From Cranoglanis bouderius (lineage: Eukaryota; Chordata; Actinopteri; Siluriformes; Cranoglanididae), in the NCBI GenBank assembly GCA_023630585.1, contig CM042548.1, positions 17,942,027 to 18,006,026 of the forward strand: DNA of 64,000 nt. Reading direction: 5' to 3'. The notes below the pieces were generated by a model, which searched no databases, was not told the DNA's origin, and saw nothing but the letters and a program-made list of their open reading frames with translations. The position numbers and the translations under genes were made by a program. The first letter of the stretch is position 1. Every line of letters starts with the position of its first letter. Positions 27,700-40,300 of the stretch are shown here, piece by piece.

Positions 27700-28378
27700 C
27701 ACTGCCAGTCAAAAGTTTTGAACACCCTATATCAGGGAAATTAAAGAGAAACGTTCTTGTTACTTTTTAACACTTAAAACATTAGTGATTAGTTTATAAG
27801 ACTTCTCATACTTCTCTGTCCAAATGTCTTTAAACATTTTGGGTTTTTCTCATCGACTTTTTCCCCTTTTTTTTTGAACAAACCACTTCACTAACCAGAC
27901 CAGAGAGAGCAAATTCTGTATCTGTACAGTATTCTTTGCTCAGTTTAGCTGCTTTTCTAACAAGCTATATAATAGATAGAAGTCAAGAAATGTTTCTTAT
28001 TAAATGTTCTGTAAATCGAGGGATTTTTTTTTTAGCGTAACAATATAGATCTAATCTAATCAGATAAGGCTAAAATCATTACCAATCTAATCCTTCACCT
28101 GTAGCACTCCACATTTTTTTGTTTTACAGTTATAGAATGAGTCATTTACCTATAGACTATAGAACACATTTACCCTCCCTATTAAGGGCACCTGCCATTA
28201 ATAAAGCACTTATTTTAAAGTGTCATTAGGATAGCAGGCAGTTAATAAGTTCTGCAAATATTTCGGGTTTATTTAATTTGTTGTTATTCGGTATTATAAC
28301 GTTTGATCATGGAAATCCTAGCGATTAAACTGTAATAAAACAAACTCCAGGAGTCCAAAAACCTAACGACTGGCAGCG
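27700..28378. mobile_element. Tc1-type MITE with CACTGCCAGTC ends
   Basis: The left end, cactgccagtcaaaagtttt after TA, matches the inverted right end (cctaacgactggcagcg before TA). The outer 11-12 bases pair with one mismatch. The 679-bp interior is AT-rich and non-coding. The size, termini and TA duplication fit a non-autonomous Tc1/mariner element. Confidence 0.75.
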
Positions 28379-28877
28379 TACTTACGTACACCAACACAAT
28401 CACTGATTATCAAAGCAGCTCGTATGAATAAAGCATTGACTTGTTGAGTGATACTGAACAGGCCATGTTCAGTTTAACGCCAAGCTCAGATAAAACAATG
28501 TACTGAAGATAACACAATATGATTAAATCTAGCTCGATTACTGGTCGCATACGAACCACACCTGAAGAAAGAAAAAAAATAACAGTATGGTATGGTCTGT
28601 AAGTTTTTACAGTAGTGTGTGCTCTCTCTCTCTCTCTCTCTCTCTCTCAGTGTTGCATATAAAATATCTGTATGAACTGCATGCCATTTGTTGTGTATTT
28701 ATTAATAAATAAATAAATAAGTAAATAAAAAGGAACAAGTAAAGCAGATTAGATAGCTTACCTTCCAGGATTATACATAAGGTCTTTTCATGTGTGATGA
28801 TAATTTGAAGGATTTACCACTTACGAAATTGGCTTACAGGTTTTTGTGTATGGCAAAGGAATCACACAGGCCTGTTA

Positions 28878-28909
<32 letters not shown>

Positions 28910-28956
28910 AAACGCTCATTCAACTTTTCACAGTTGGCGAAGACTAAAAAACATAT

Positions 28957-29026
<70 letters not shown>

Positions 29027-29837
29027 CCTACATTATCATGCATTTTGAAAATCTCTGTGTTTCAGAAGAAATTTCTTTTAGCAGGCAGCAAAACCAAAGA
29101 CAGGCCTACTGGCAAATACGTAAACAATCCAGGTGGTGAGTGAGGTGAGGATGTGACGCTTTTTGACATATAGCTTTCAAAATAGTGCTGATGGCACATT
29201 TGATTAGGTTTCTACCAAACCAAGGATTAGGAACACAATTTCAGGTCATGCATTTACAACTTGGGAACTAACTAAGTGCATTAGGTGTATGGTTAAACAA
29301 ACAAATCTGATCAGTGACACAAATGGACTGAAATCTAGTGCCACAGTGGGGAATTTTGGTTAAAAGCAGCTCTCACTAATAAAAACACAGGAGAATCGGT
29401 GACTGAATCAGTTTCGGTCCTTACTGGACGTCTTAACATTAAAGTTTCTTTTTCTCGTCATGTTCTCGGCTGTAAATCACACAGCCCGGTGTGCGCACAA
29501 AATTAACGCTCGTCTCACTGCAGCTCCTGTATAAACACTAAACTGCAAGTTACAAGCCGTGTTAAAAGATGACCAGTGATAGCTACATGACAACCATGTG
29601 CCGGGGGCTATTTCCATGAACTTGCATCGGAAACTTTCTTTTAGAAAAAAAGAAGGAAAAAAAAAAAAACACGCTCGTGCCTGCTAACTTTGAGCACTAC
29701 AAGTGAACATAAAAGTTTGCAAACAAGAAGAAAACATAAGCACAAGAACCACAGCTGGATTTTTCCAAACACCAAACGGCATGAGCTTGTCGGGGGGGTG
29801 GGGGTGGAGGGGGAATAAATAACCGAAGTGTACCTAC
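28379..29837. other. Proximal intron 1 with microsatellites
   Basis: It contains (CT)n at about 28,620-28,649, an (AATA)n patch at about 28,700-28,730, and (TA)n tracts at 28,877-28,899 and 28,966-29,008 with (CA)n edges. From about 29,460 the CpG content rises towards the exon. No other exon is seen. Confidence 0.5.
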
Positions 29838-29901
29838 CTGAGCCGAGAAAACAGTCCGCGAGCCTTCTGAAGCAGCTTGTCGAAGGCGGCCCATCTTCCA
29901 T
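29838..29901 (-). CDS. pde10a: PDE10A first coding exon (PDE10A2-type N-terminus)
   Basis: On the minus strand the ATG at 29,901-29,899 sits in a good Kozak context (GACATGG). It opens 21 codons that begin MEDGPP and contain SCFRRLADCFL, then one base of a split codon. The donor CAG/GTAGGT follows at 29,837. From memory, human PDE10A2 starts MEDGPSN..SCFRRLTECFL, and its split codon is phase 1 before LTDEKV, so both the sequence and the exon phase agree. PDE10A is a dual cAMP/cGMP phosphodiesterase with two GAF domains, abundant in striatal neurons. This N-terminus lacks the catalytic and GAF parts, which lie in later exons to the left, outside the window or unrecognised. Only the N-terminal exon supports the identification. 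Confidence 0.78.
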
Positions 29902-30340
29902 GTCGGACTGGAAAGCGCGACAGAACGGGAGAGGATGAGGAGGAGGTGGAGGAGGAGAAGACGAAGATGAGAAAAAAACGCTCGACTGAAAAGTCTTGCT
30001 GAAAGAGGCAGAGTCCGGCGGCTCATCAAGCCAAACAGAGAAGGAAGCGGACTATCCGGGTACCGCAGTCCGAGCCGGCTGGGGGGAATGCCGGAAACGC
30101 CAAAGCGCGCGAGCGAAGGAGCGATACCTCGTATCTCCGCGTCCTCCTGTCCCTCGCGCGAGCCGGAACCGCACCACAAAACTCCAGCTGGTGTAAAACA
30201 CTCCACACTCCTTCTCGCTTCCTGGGTATCCGCGGAAGGAAGAAAATAAAAATTTAAAATTTAAAAAAAAAAAAAAAAACACCACACAACAGAGCGTTAA
30301 CAAAAAAAGAGCTCTTGGTCGCACGCTGTGAGCGGGCAGA
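29902..30340 (-). promoter_or_regulatory. pde10a: CpG-rich 5' UTR and promoter region of pde10a
   Basis: The stretch upstream of the ATG is markedly richer in CG dinucleotides than the rest of the window (e.g. ccggctcgcgcgaggg, cgctcgcgcgc on the minus strand). It ends in a pyrimidine-rich ctcctcctccacctcctcc run close to the ATG. No TATA box is evident, as expected for a CpG-island promoter. The transcription start is not determined. An upstream ATG at 30,026 opens a frame that overlaps the main start. Confidence 0.55.
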
Positions 30341-31182
30341 CTGGCTTGAACGCAAAAGTTGTCTCCGTGTGTGTGTTTTCCCTGGAGTCGGGGGGCTATT
30401 GGGGGCGTGATGGGAGTAATTTCACTGGGTTGGACGTTCTTTTTTTAATAGGAGTTCGCAATGAACGCGAGAACAAAACGGACACATTTCATGCTTTGCG
30501 CAAAAGGAAAGAAAAAAAGCCCAAACATCTCCAGTGTCCCTTCATTTCTTGCGTTTTCTTCCTTCTGTTTTCTGCTGCCGGTTTTGCACTGTTTCTCTGC
30601 TAAACGGAAATCGCCCACGGCACGATCAAACCGATATGCAGGCATTATAATGGAGGCATTCTACTGACCGACACTGCTCCGGTGAATGAATTAACACAAG
30701 GTGGCCATAAAAGCACATTCCTGCTCGCCACACCCATGTGCGCGCGATTAAACGGAGCCATAAGTAGAAGTCAAACTGTTTGCTAGTGCTGCGGCAGGCG
30801 GTCTGATGCGCTCCTTACGTCAGCACGCGTCAGTGTCTCTCTCTCTCTCTCTGTGTGTGTTCTCCGTGTTTGCAGCATTTTCCTTTATTACCTTTCATAT
30901 TCTTGCCATTTCACATCAAAACGTTTTGCTAACAGAATGTACACAATGTCGCCAAATGTCATCTGTCCAATGCTGCATTATTAAATATTAAAAAAATATA
31001 AATGAACAGAAATGTCATTATTTCAGTAAAGAACTTAAAAGGTAAAAAATACACGCTGAACAACATCCTGACCAGATTTCAGTGAATAGTCTATGTTTTT
31101 GTATTTGTTCAACCCAAGTTCAACACTGCACACTGCATAGAAATGATTCTGCAGTAATATTGTGCTATTACAGCTATGCAAG
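30341..31182. other. 5' flank of pde10a, moderately CpG-rich then AT-rich
   Basis: CpGs remain frequent to about 30,830, including near a (CT)n/(GT)n tract at 30,836-30,860; beyond this the DNA becomes AT-rich. Short ORFs on both strands are not convincing. Distal promoter elements may lie here but none can be named. Confidence 0.4.
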
Positions 31183-31545
31183 TAGGGCTGGGCAATATAT
31201 ATCGACATCGTGATGAATGATTACGCAATACTTCTCTGAGATATCCTTGGTATAGTGATGTATTTTTATTTTATTTATTTATTTATTTTTTTTTACTTTT
31301 TTAATAATTACAAATTTAATGGTACTGAATGGATGCTTTTTTATATAATTGTTTAATCTTCTCTGTCTTTGTAGGCATTAAAGAAAAGTATCATCAAACT
31401 CAGTTTTATTTATTTTTGTTTATTTTACTACTGTTCTGCAGACAGTTTGTTAGCTAAATTATATATATCGTGATACGCATTTCTACGTGTATCGTAGAAA
31501 TGTCCTCAAGTATCATATGATATTTTTGTCATATCCCCAGCCCTA
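31183..31545. mobile_element. hAT-type MITE with perfect 8-bp target duplication
   Basis: The ends are tagggctgggcaatata and (inverted) catatccccagcccta. The octamer tatgcaag is identical on both sides. The 363-bp interior is AT-rich with atatcgtgat/tatcgacatcgtga palindromes and no ORF. Confidence 0.92.
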
Positions 31546-31744
31546 TATGCAAGGGGGGGAAATAATAAAATAGCAAATATTGAAAAAAATAGATAAATAG
31601 TGCAACTTTAACATGATATCCTCCTCCTGCATGCACACCACATGACAACAGCAAATGTACATTTGAGTAAATTTCATTGTTTTGTCTTTTGGGAAACATG
31701 TAAATATCTTCTGTAGCTTCTGAAGGGAAGTGCTACATGAAAAA

Positions 31745-32289
31745 AAATCAATTTACACCGATTATCCCGTTTAAAAGTTTACACCCCCCTGGCTCTTAAT
31801 GTATCGTGCTGTCTTCTTGAGAGTCAGTGAATGTTTGCACCTTTTGTAATAGTTGTGTACGAGTCCCTCAGTTGTCCTCAGTGTGGAAAAGGTGGCTGTC
31901 AACATCATATAGCCACTGTTGGAAAGGGGTCAAATTTGCAGAAGATGCTAGAAAACCAAAGAATGTGCAGGACCTGGAGGATTTTTCTGAAGAACAGTGG
32001 GCAGTTTAACTGTTCAGGACAAACAAGGGACTCATGAACAACCATCACAAAACATAACAACAGTCGTTGATCATCCAGGTAACACAACACAGTATTAAGA
32101 ATCAAGCTTATGTAAACTTTTAAACTGGTTCAATTCAGTTGTTATTGAGACTTGTGGACTATATGTGAACATCTGTTATGTGAAATATTCAGGGCAGTAC
32201 TAAATAAAAAACAAAATGCAATTTTTATGATCCCTCTTATTAACATTTTGGAGATTTTGCAAGGTGTATATAAACTTATGACTCAACTG
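31745..32289. mobile_element. Non-coding Tc1-like repeat with CAGTTGAGTC end
   Basis: The right end, inverted, reads cagttgagtcataagtttat after TA, similar to the salmonid-type Tc1 termini (cagttgaagtc.gaagttta). The left end is eroded; only tttaaaagtttacaccccc can be paired with it. The interior contains gagtccctcagttgtcctca and its near inverse (gggactcatgaacaacc), typical of a dispersed non-coding fish repeat. Confidence 0.6.
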
Positions 32290-32818
32290 TAGGTGTATTT
32301 ATTCATAAAATCAGAACACGTTTGGTCACAGAAAGCCTAATTACTAGTGAATAGCCTACTAGTGAGTTCCCATCCGCCTCTGGTGTTAAATTATTCTACA
32401 GTTACACTCATTGATTAATACACTGTGATGATAAACCAGAACTCGACCCTGGCGATGTTATCACTCTACTTTTGCTTGCATGAGAAACTGCACTTGGTTA
32501 TTTAAACACGCAGACGTTTGCCATCCAGTCCTTTGTAATTATCACACGCGTTTGGTTTCTGTTCCACGAGGCGTGTTTTTTTAAACTTTGAGGTTTACTC
32601 AAAGGATTTCCTGTGTCAATTTTTTTGACGTCCTACTGACGTCTTTGAGGCCCGCACACGGCTCATAAAACCTTAAGATGTTTCTTAAATCTGAGCAATT
32701 CAGTCTCAGTGGATAAACTCATCTAGTGCAAAAGGTGTTTTGTTAGCTAATCTACACAGTAAGTGACCCAGAAACTGTACCACAACTGTAAAGTTGGCTG
32801 CTAACCACCTGAACCATA
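32290..32818. other. Flanking DNA, nothing recognised
   Basis: About 530 bp of unique-looking sequence between two Tc1-like elements. No ORF of note. Confidence 0.4.
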
Positions 32819-34048
<1,230 letters not shown>

Positions 34049-34164
34049 TATATGAAGATTTATTATGAATAACATGTTACAGAACTGAAACCGAGTTTCA
34101 TACAGTAAGGTAACTGGACACAGAATAGCATGGGAACAAATGTGGTGTGCATTGGCACAGGTCT

Positions 34165-35002
34165 TAAAGAGGTCATATCATGATTTTTAATGTTTTCCTT
34201 CTGTTTGGGTGTGTAATGTATCTGTCTGTGCATGTATAAGCTCTACAAAGTCCCAAAGCTCATATTTCCCCCCAAAAGGATTTATTCTATCTAACAGAGA
34301 ACACTGCTCCAGACCTGCCTGAAACGCGTCGTTCGAAGTCCCGAATTTACTTCCTCAACCGTCTACGTCACAGCGTGATAATCCCGCCCAAAGGCCTGGG
34401 TCAATTCAGGTGCTATGTCGCGGAGACGCTGTGTTTCAGTGCGAAAGCAAAACCCCTTTGTTTAGCCTTCCGAAAATGGACAAAATTAGGAATTGGTGGT
34501 TACTGTTTATTTATAACGCATAGTTAATCCTGCCGGCGAATTTACATCGTATCTGAAAGGTAAGAGAGTTACAAAATAAAAACTTACCGCTGTGAAACGT
34601 TCTGCTCAAGTCGTGTCTGCAAAGTTGGTTCCCCTTGATCATCCGCATTTTCTGCATCTGACTCGGGCTCAAACTGATATGGTAAAACCGAGGACATGTT
34701 GCTCAGGAGCTTAGAATTGCTTTAGAAGCTGTGGAGGCTAAAGCTAAGCCAAGGGGGTTACATTTCCGATACACGCGAGGCTTTTGGCCAATCACAGCAC
34801 TCTGGGCTTTTTGGAAGGAGGGCCTTTGGAGAAATCGTTCGCGTTTTAGGCAGCCTGGGAATAGAGGTACTGCAATAATGTACATTATTTGACAAATAAT
34901 GCGTTTTTTGAACATTAAAGCATGTTAACCTATTTTATTACACCCAATAAACAAAATAATTAACGTTTAAAAACGTTTAAAAATCATGTTATGACCCCTT
35001 TA
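34165..35002. mobile_element. MITE with TAAAGRGGTCATA ends
   Basis: The left end, taaagaggtcatatcatgatt, is the near inverse of the right end (aatcatgttatgacccctta-like, aaaatcatgttatgacccc). The interior is about 840 bp with a CpG-rich stretch at 34,320-34,470 and no transposase. I found no convincing target duplication; the superfamily is therefore left open, although such ends are common in fish non-autonomous DNA transposons. Confidence 0.65.
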
Positions 35003-35368
35003 CTTTCAGCATTATGATGAAAATAGCTCTCGGATGCTGGTAAAATGATCTGTTACACAATAATTTTTTGTATCTATTACAAAAAAATTAAGAAGAAAAA
35101 AAAAAAAGATACGTGCAGGGTGGGGCAATATGGCACAAATGTCATACCATGATACATGATTTGAATCACAATATAGAATTTTGCTGAGGTTTTGATAACA
35201 TATCACAAGGGTCACTGTAGGTTCAGAGCTGTCTGTTCAGCATTTGCAAAAAAAATGCAAGTATTTCATGAAAAGGTGGAGAAACTTTGAAAATAACAAT
35301 TTTTCAATGTCCGGTCAGTTACCTTTTACAGATAAAAGAGTAACAAAGGAGTTGAAGCAGTGACGCCT

Positions 35369-35683
35369 GGGGAACGGTGGCTCTGTGGTTAACACATCTG
35401 CCTCGCACCTCTGGGGTTGGGGGTTCAAATCCCACCTCCGCCCTGTCTGCAGAGTTTGTATGCTCTGCCTGTGCTTCAGGAGTTTCCTCACCCAGTCCAA
35501 AGACATAGGCTGTATGCTGATCGGCATTTCCAAATTGTCCGTGGTGTGTGAACATGTGCGATTGTGCCCTGCGATGGGTTGGCACCCTGTCCAGGGTGTC
35601 CCCCACCTTGTGCCCCAAGTCCCCTTGGATAGGCTCCAGGCCCCCCCGTGTAGGATAAGCCATATGGAAGATGGATGGATGGA
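35369..35683 (+). mobile_element. tRNA-derived SINE with (GGAT)n tail
   Basis: The head carries A-box (tggctctgtggttaacac) and B-box (gggttcaaatccc) like pol III promoters. The body contains the widespread fish phrase gatgggttggcaccctgtcc, then gtcccccaccttgtgcccc and aggctccaggc, and ends in gatggatggatgg. Overlapping ORFs of 134-150 codons on both strands here are by-products of its GC-rich body, not genes. Confidence 0.85.
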
Positions 35684-35928
35684 CGTTATGTATGATATCA
35701 AGATAGGTCTGTGCATCAATCACACCTTTAGCTTATATTTCCACAACTCTCTACATTCAGCTAAACTGAATCTAAATATTTCATTTGCAAGCACACTGAA
35801 AGCACACTTTTACCTAAGTAAGTGCAATTGTAAGTAAGAGCAATTGTATTGGAATTCCTACAAACACTATGAACGTGAGTCTCTGCCCCAGACATATTAG
35901 TAACATTTCATATGCGTCAAATTGAATC

Positions 35929-35930
<2 letters not shown>
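35684..35930. other. Short flank between SINE and LINE
   Basis: Nothing recognised. Confidence 0.4.

Positions 35931-35972
<42 letters not shown>
35931..35972. repeat. (CT)n microsatellite, 5' flank of the LINE
   Basis: About 20 CT units run directly into the first base of the LINE 5' UTR (ggtgcatgctggg). Together with the tract at 41,577 it forms one microsatellite split by the LINE. Confidence 0.95.
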
Positions 35973-35975
<3 letters not shown>

Positions 35976-36146
35976 GCATGCTGGGAGTGGGTGTGGTTAG
36001 CGTGAGAGCTGCGTGTGAGAGCGCTTGCTGAGTTCTTACTCAGTTTCTTTCGTCTTTATTTTCTTTTCCTTATTTTCTTTGAGCACTTAGTTTGTTGTAA
36101 GTTAGTGATACTAGTTAGAAGTCCGGGTGTCTGTGTGTGGGGTGAC

Positions 36147-37373
36147 ATGGCGTCTACCCCTTCGAGGGTAGCGTCGCCTCTCTCCCTCCGGAATGGGATT
36201 AGGTGTGTTCCGGAGGTGAGCGCATCTATCGAAGATGTTCTCCTCACTGTAGGAGAACAGGTGGGCCATGATAACATCAACTCGGCCTCCAGAATGAACA
36301 AAGCGGTCGTGATCTTCCTGAAAACCGAGAATCTGGTCAGCGGGTTAATTGGGAGTGGTATATGGGTGAAGGAGACGTATGTGGCAGTTACACCTTTATC
36401 CACCCCGGCCTCTAAAATCACCATCTCAAACGTCCCCCCATTTATCACTAACGAGGCCATCGTCAAAGAGCTGACCAGATTCGGGAAAATCACCGGAGCG
36501 ATGAAAATGATTCCGCTAGGCTGTAAAAACGCCACACTTAAACATGTCCTGTCATTCAGGAGACAGGTGTACATGTTCCTGAACTCTCCCAATAAATCCT
36601 TGGAGGTGTCTTTCCGGGTCACTAGTGGAGAAAACTCCTACATGGTGTACACCAGCACTGAAAGTCTGCGCTGTTTTGAATGTGGGGATATCGGACACAA
36701 GCGCTTTACTTGCCCGCATAAAGCGCGCGCTGCTGATCAGCAAGGCCCACCTGTAACAGGAGAAAACAGCTCAGAACAGGAGGATACAGTGAAGGATCCT
36801 GACCAGGTGAAGGTGCAGAGTGATACTAACATAAAGGTAAGAGCAAATGTGGCTGAGACAAATGCAAATGTGGCTGACAATAATGTGAATGCTGCTGATA
36901 ATCTAGAGAATGCTGCTGATAATAATGTGCATAGTGCTGATGATGAGCAGCCAGGCTGCAGTGATGCTGGAAAGTGTGTGGATCAGAGCAATAACTCCTC
37001 TGTCTGTAGTGAGGCCGATCCGGAAGCTAAGATGTATGAAGAACAGTGTGATGAAATGGACACAGTTTCAGAAGTAACTGAAGATAGTTTCCGTGATGAT
37101 GATTCAGTTACTGAAGATGATGATGCTGATAGTGATTTATACACAGTGGATCAGATTAATGCCTTCCTGGATGAAACTAAGGGGAAGAGTGTTGAACTAG
37201 TGAAGTTTTTTCCAGACCTAGACAAGTTCATACTATCGGTCAAGAAAGCACGTAAGGAAAGCAGCTTAGATGAGTTACCACTACTGAAAAGGTTCAGACT
37301 GAAAAAATACCTAACAGCAGTCAGAAAAAAGAAAAAATCGGTCAAGACTAAAGGTAAAGGTACACCTAAATAA
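36147..37373 (+). CDS. LINE ORF1, CCHC zinc-knuckle nucleic-acid-binding protein
   Basis: The start is the ATG at 36,147 (MASTPSRVASPL); the frame is open further upstream but without ATG. The 408-residue product has an N-terminal globular part with an RRM-like run (SKITISNVPPFITNEAIVKE, then LTRFGKI). A CCHC zinc knuckle lies at about residues 176-189 (CFECGDIGHKRFTC). Next comes a low-complexity region with degenerate ~11-residue repeats of the NVADNN/NAADN type, then an acidic stretch. The C-terminus is a conserved YTVDQINAFLDETKGK block ending in a strongly basic KKKKSVKTKGKGTPK tail. Such ORF1 proteins coat LINE RNA in ribonucleoprotein particles. The stop is in frame with and immediately before ORF2. 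Confidence 0.9.
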   Translation: MASTPSRVASPLSLRNGIRCVPEVSASIEDVLLTVGEQVGHDNINSASRMNKAVVIFLKTENLVSGLIGSGIWVKETYVAVTPLSTPASKITISNVPPFITNEAIVKELTRFGKITGAMKMIPLGCKNATLKHVLSFRRQVYMFLNSPNKSLEVSFRVTSGENSYMVYTSTESLRCFECGDIGHKRFTCPHKARAADQQGPPVTGENSSEQEDTVKDPDQVKVQSDTNIKVRANVAETNANVADNNVNAADNLENAADNNVHSADDEQPGCSDAGKCVDQSNNSSVCSEADPEAKMYEEQCDEMDTVSEVTEDSFRDDDSVTEDDDADSDLYTVDQINAFLDETKGKSVELVKFFPDLDKFILSVKKARKESSLDELPLLKRFRLKKYLTAVRKKKKSVKTKGKGTPK

Positions 37374-37379
37374 GTGCAC

Positions 37380-40300
37380 ATGGGGATCTCTTTCTCTTTT
37401 GTTCTGCTTCCTATTACAACTGTCTTTACTATCATCCTACCCTCTTTTATCATGGACATCTTAAGACTCGGGTCCTTAAATATAAATGGGGTTAGAGATA
37501 ATAATAAATGGGTTTTACTAAAAGAATATATAATTCTGAAAGATTTAAATGTAATATTTTTACAGGAAACTCACAGTGATGTGAGTAATGAAGTAGATTG
37601 GGGTTTACGGTGGGAGGGAGAGTATTTCCTCAGTCACAGGACCAATCTCAGTGCAGGGGTGGCAATACTTTTCTCTTCTAGATTAAATGTAAAGATTTTA
37701 ACTGTTAATGAGGTGGAAAATGGGCGCTTGCTCATGGTCAAGGCAAAAATAAAAGACATGGAATTTGTATTTATTAACATTTATGCTCCGAATACCGGAA
37801 GAGAAAAAATCAGACTTTTTAAAACTCTCAATGATAAACTTGCTTCTTTCACACAAGATGTCTTTCTGGTTGTTGGTGGGGATTTTAACTGCACACTTGA
37901 TTTTACTCTCGATAGAAACAGTGAAGAACCTCATCTTTTATCTGCTAAAACTTTAGAGGAAGTAATTACACAGACAGGGTTGGTAGATGTATGGAGAGAA
38001 AAGAATAAAAGTGTAAGACAATACAGTTGGCTTAAAGTGGCAGCAGGGAGAGTTAGTGCTGCACGCCTGGATCGCTTTTATATGAATAACACTCTGCGTA
38101 ATAGAGTCATAAGTACATGCATTACGCCTTGTGGGTTCTCTGATCATCACCTCATCACAGCACATGTAACTGTATCACAAACAAAACCACAGTATTTTTA
38201 TTGGCGTTTTAATACAAAGTTAACCCAAGATTTAGATTTTAATGAGAATTTTACGTTTTTTTGGGGGTGCTGGGCAAACCAAAAGAAAGAGTATGAAAAC
38301 CTTCTCCAGTGGTGGGAGGTGGGAAAGGCTCAGATAAAGCTCTTCTGCCAACAATTTATGTCACACACTTCAGCTAAGGTTAAACAAGCAGTGTCCAATC
38401 TAGAACTGGATATCACAGCTATCCAAAACACCTTAATTGAACAAAACAATGTAAATATGCAGAAAAATATTATTCAGAAGAGACACGAATTAAGAAGGGT
38501 TTTACAAGAAAAGGCCAAAGGAGCAATTATTAGAGCACGTTTTACCTCTGTGCGTGACATGGATGCTCCTACATCCTACTTTTTTAACCTGGAAAAAAAG
38601 AGTGTTACTAATAATTTTATGCATGTTTTACGAAGATCTGATGGAAGTGTTACCTCAGACCCGGTGGAGATGAGAGGACTAGCTGTTGATTTTTACTCAG
38701 CCTTATATGCTAAAGAACTCACAGAAAAACAATGGTCAGATGAACTTTTTAAAAACCTGCCTGTGCTGGATACAAAACACAAAAAGCTTCTGGACTCAGA
38801 ACTGACTTTTGAGGAAGTCACAACAGCAGTGCATCAGCTGTCCTCGGGCCGAGCACCAGGAATCGATGGACTACCTATCGAATTCTACAAATCCTTTTGG
38901 GGAACCATAGGCAAAGACTTTTATGAAGTTTTACAAGAAAGTTTTAAAGCTAAAATACTCCCAAAAAGCTGTCAACGTGCTGTTCTCTCCTTACTCCCCA
39001 AAAAAGGAGACCTGTGTCTGCTCAAAAACTGGAGACCAGTTGCTGTTTTATGTTCCGACTACAAAATTCTGTCCAAGGTTTTAGCAAACAGACTTAAAGG
39101 GGTTCTTGATGTGTTAGTACACAAAAACCAATCATACTGTATACCAAAAAGGTCCATTTATGATAATTTGTTTTTAATACGGGACATTTTAGACTACAGT
39201 GAAGCATACAGTGTCGATGTGGGACTGCTTTCACTTGACCAGGAGAAAGCTTTTGACCGTGTGGACCATCAGTATCTATTTAAAGCTCTGGAGTGTTATG
39301 GGTTTGGTAGCTACTTTTTATCATGGATCAAAATTTTATACACAGATGCTACATCCATGGTTAAAGTTGGAGGAGGGCTTAGTGTCCCAATTCAAATCAA
39401 GAGAGGGATCAGACAAGGTTGTCCAATGTCTGGTCAACTATACAGTCTGGCAATAGAACCTCTGCTTTGTTTACTGAGGACAAATCTAACAGGGATGTCT
39501 ATCAGAGGGAACATGAGAGCTGAAGCCATTAAGCTTTCAGCTTATGCCGATGACATCACTGTGATAATCCAAGAAAAACAGGATATCCAAGCCTTGATCA
39601 ATGCTCTGAGAGTTTACGAGCGAGATTCGTCAGCAAAACTCAACTGGCAGAAAACAGAGGCACTATGGTACGGCCCCAAAAGGAGCAACCCACCGGATCT
39701 CCCAGAAAACATTCAGTGGGGAAAGACAGGTATGAAATGCCTTGGAGTATACCTCGGAAAAACTGAATACAAAATGAAAAACTGGGAGGGCCTGATTGAG
39801 ACAGTGCGTGCTAAGCTACTTAAATGGACATGGCTACTACCCCAGCTATCATATAGGGGAAGAGTCCTGGTAGTAAACAACCTCATTGCTTCAATGCTCT
39901 GGCACAGATTCATGGTTCTAAATCCACCAAGAACTCTGATAGAGGAAATTCAAAGGACTATTGTGAACTTCTTTTGGTCAGGACAGCACTGGCTAAGAGC
40001 TGCTGCCCTTTACCTCCCAGTCCAAGAAGGAGGACAAGGGCTGATTGACATTTTCAGTAGAGTGGCGGTCTTTCGTCTACAAGCAGTACAGCGTCTCCTA
40101 TACCATCAACATCACCAGTGGATGGATGTGGCATGTGCACTGTTGTACAAAGCTGGGAGATTGGGTCTAGACAAACACCTTTTTACCCTGCGTCTAGAGA
40201 GCGTGGACTTGGAAGGACTCACAGCGTTCTATCAGAGTGCTCTACAAGCGAGACAGACCCTCTCCTTTTCGAGGGAATGGGAAAGACCCACCTGGTGGCT

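Noticed and set aside
29697..30206. 169-codon minus-strand ORF across the pde10a promoter
   Set aside because: It runs in a different frame through the CpG-rich 5' UTR, the exon and the donor. Only the overlapping-uORF aspect is kept as a finding.
35315..35837. Overlapping ORFs of 134 and 150 codons on both strands
   Set aside because: They coincide with a tRNA-derived SINE whose GC-rich body lacks stops; no protein family is involved.
36056..36622. 188-codon minus-strand ORF
   Set aside because: Antisense shadow of the LINE ORF1, with no independent family resemblance.
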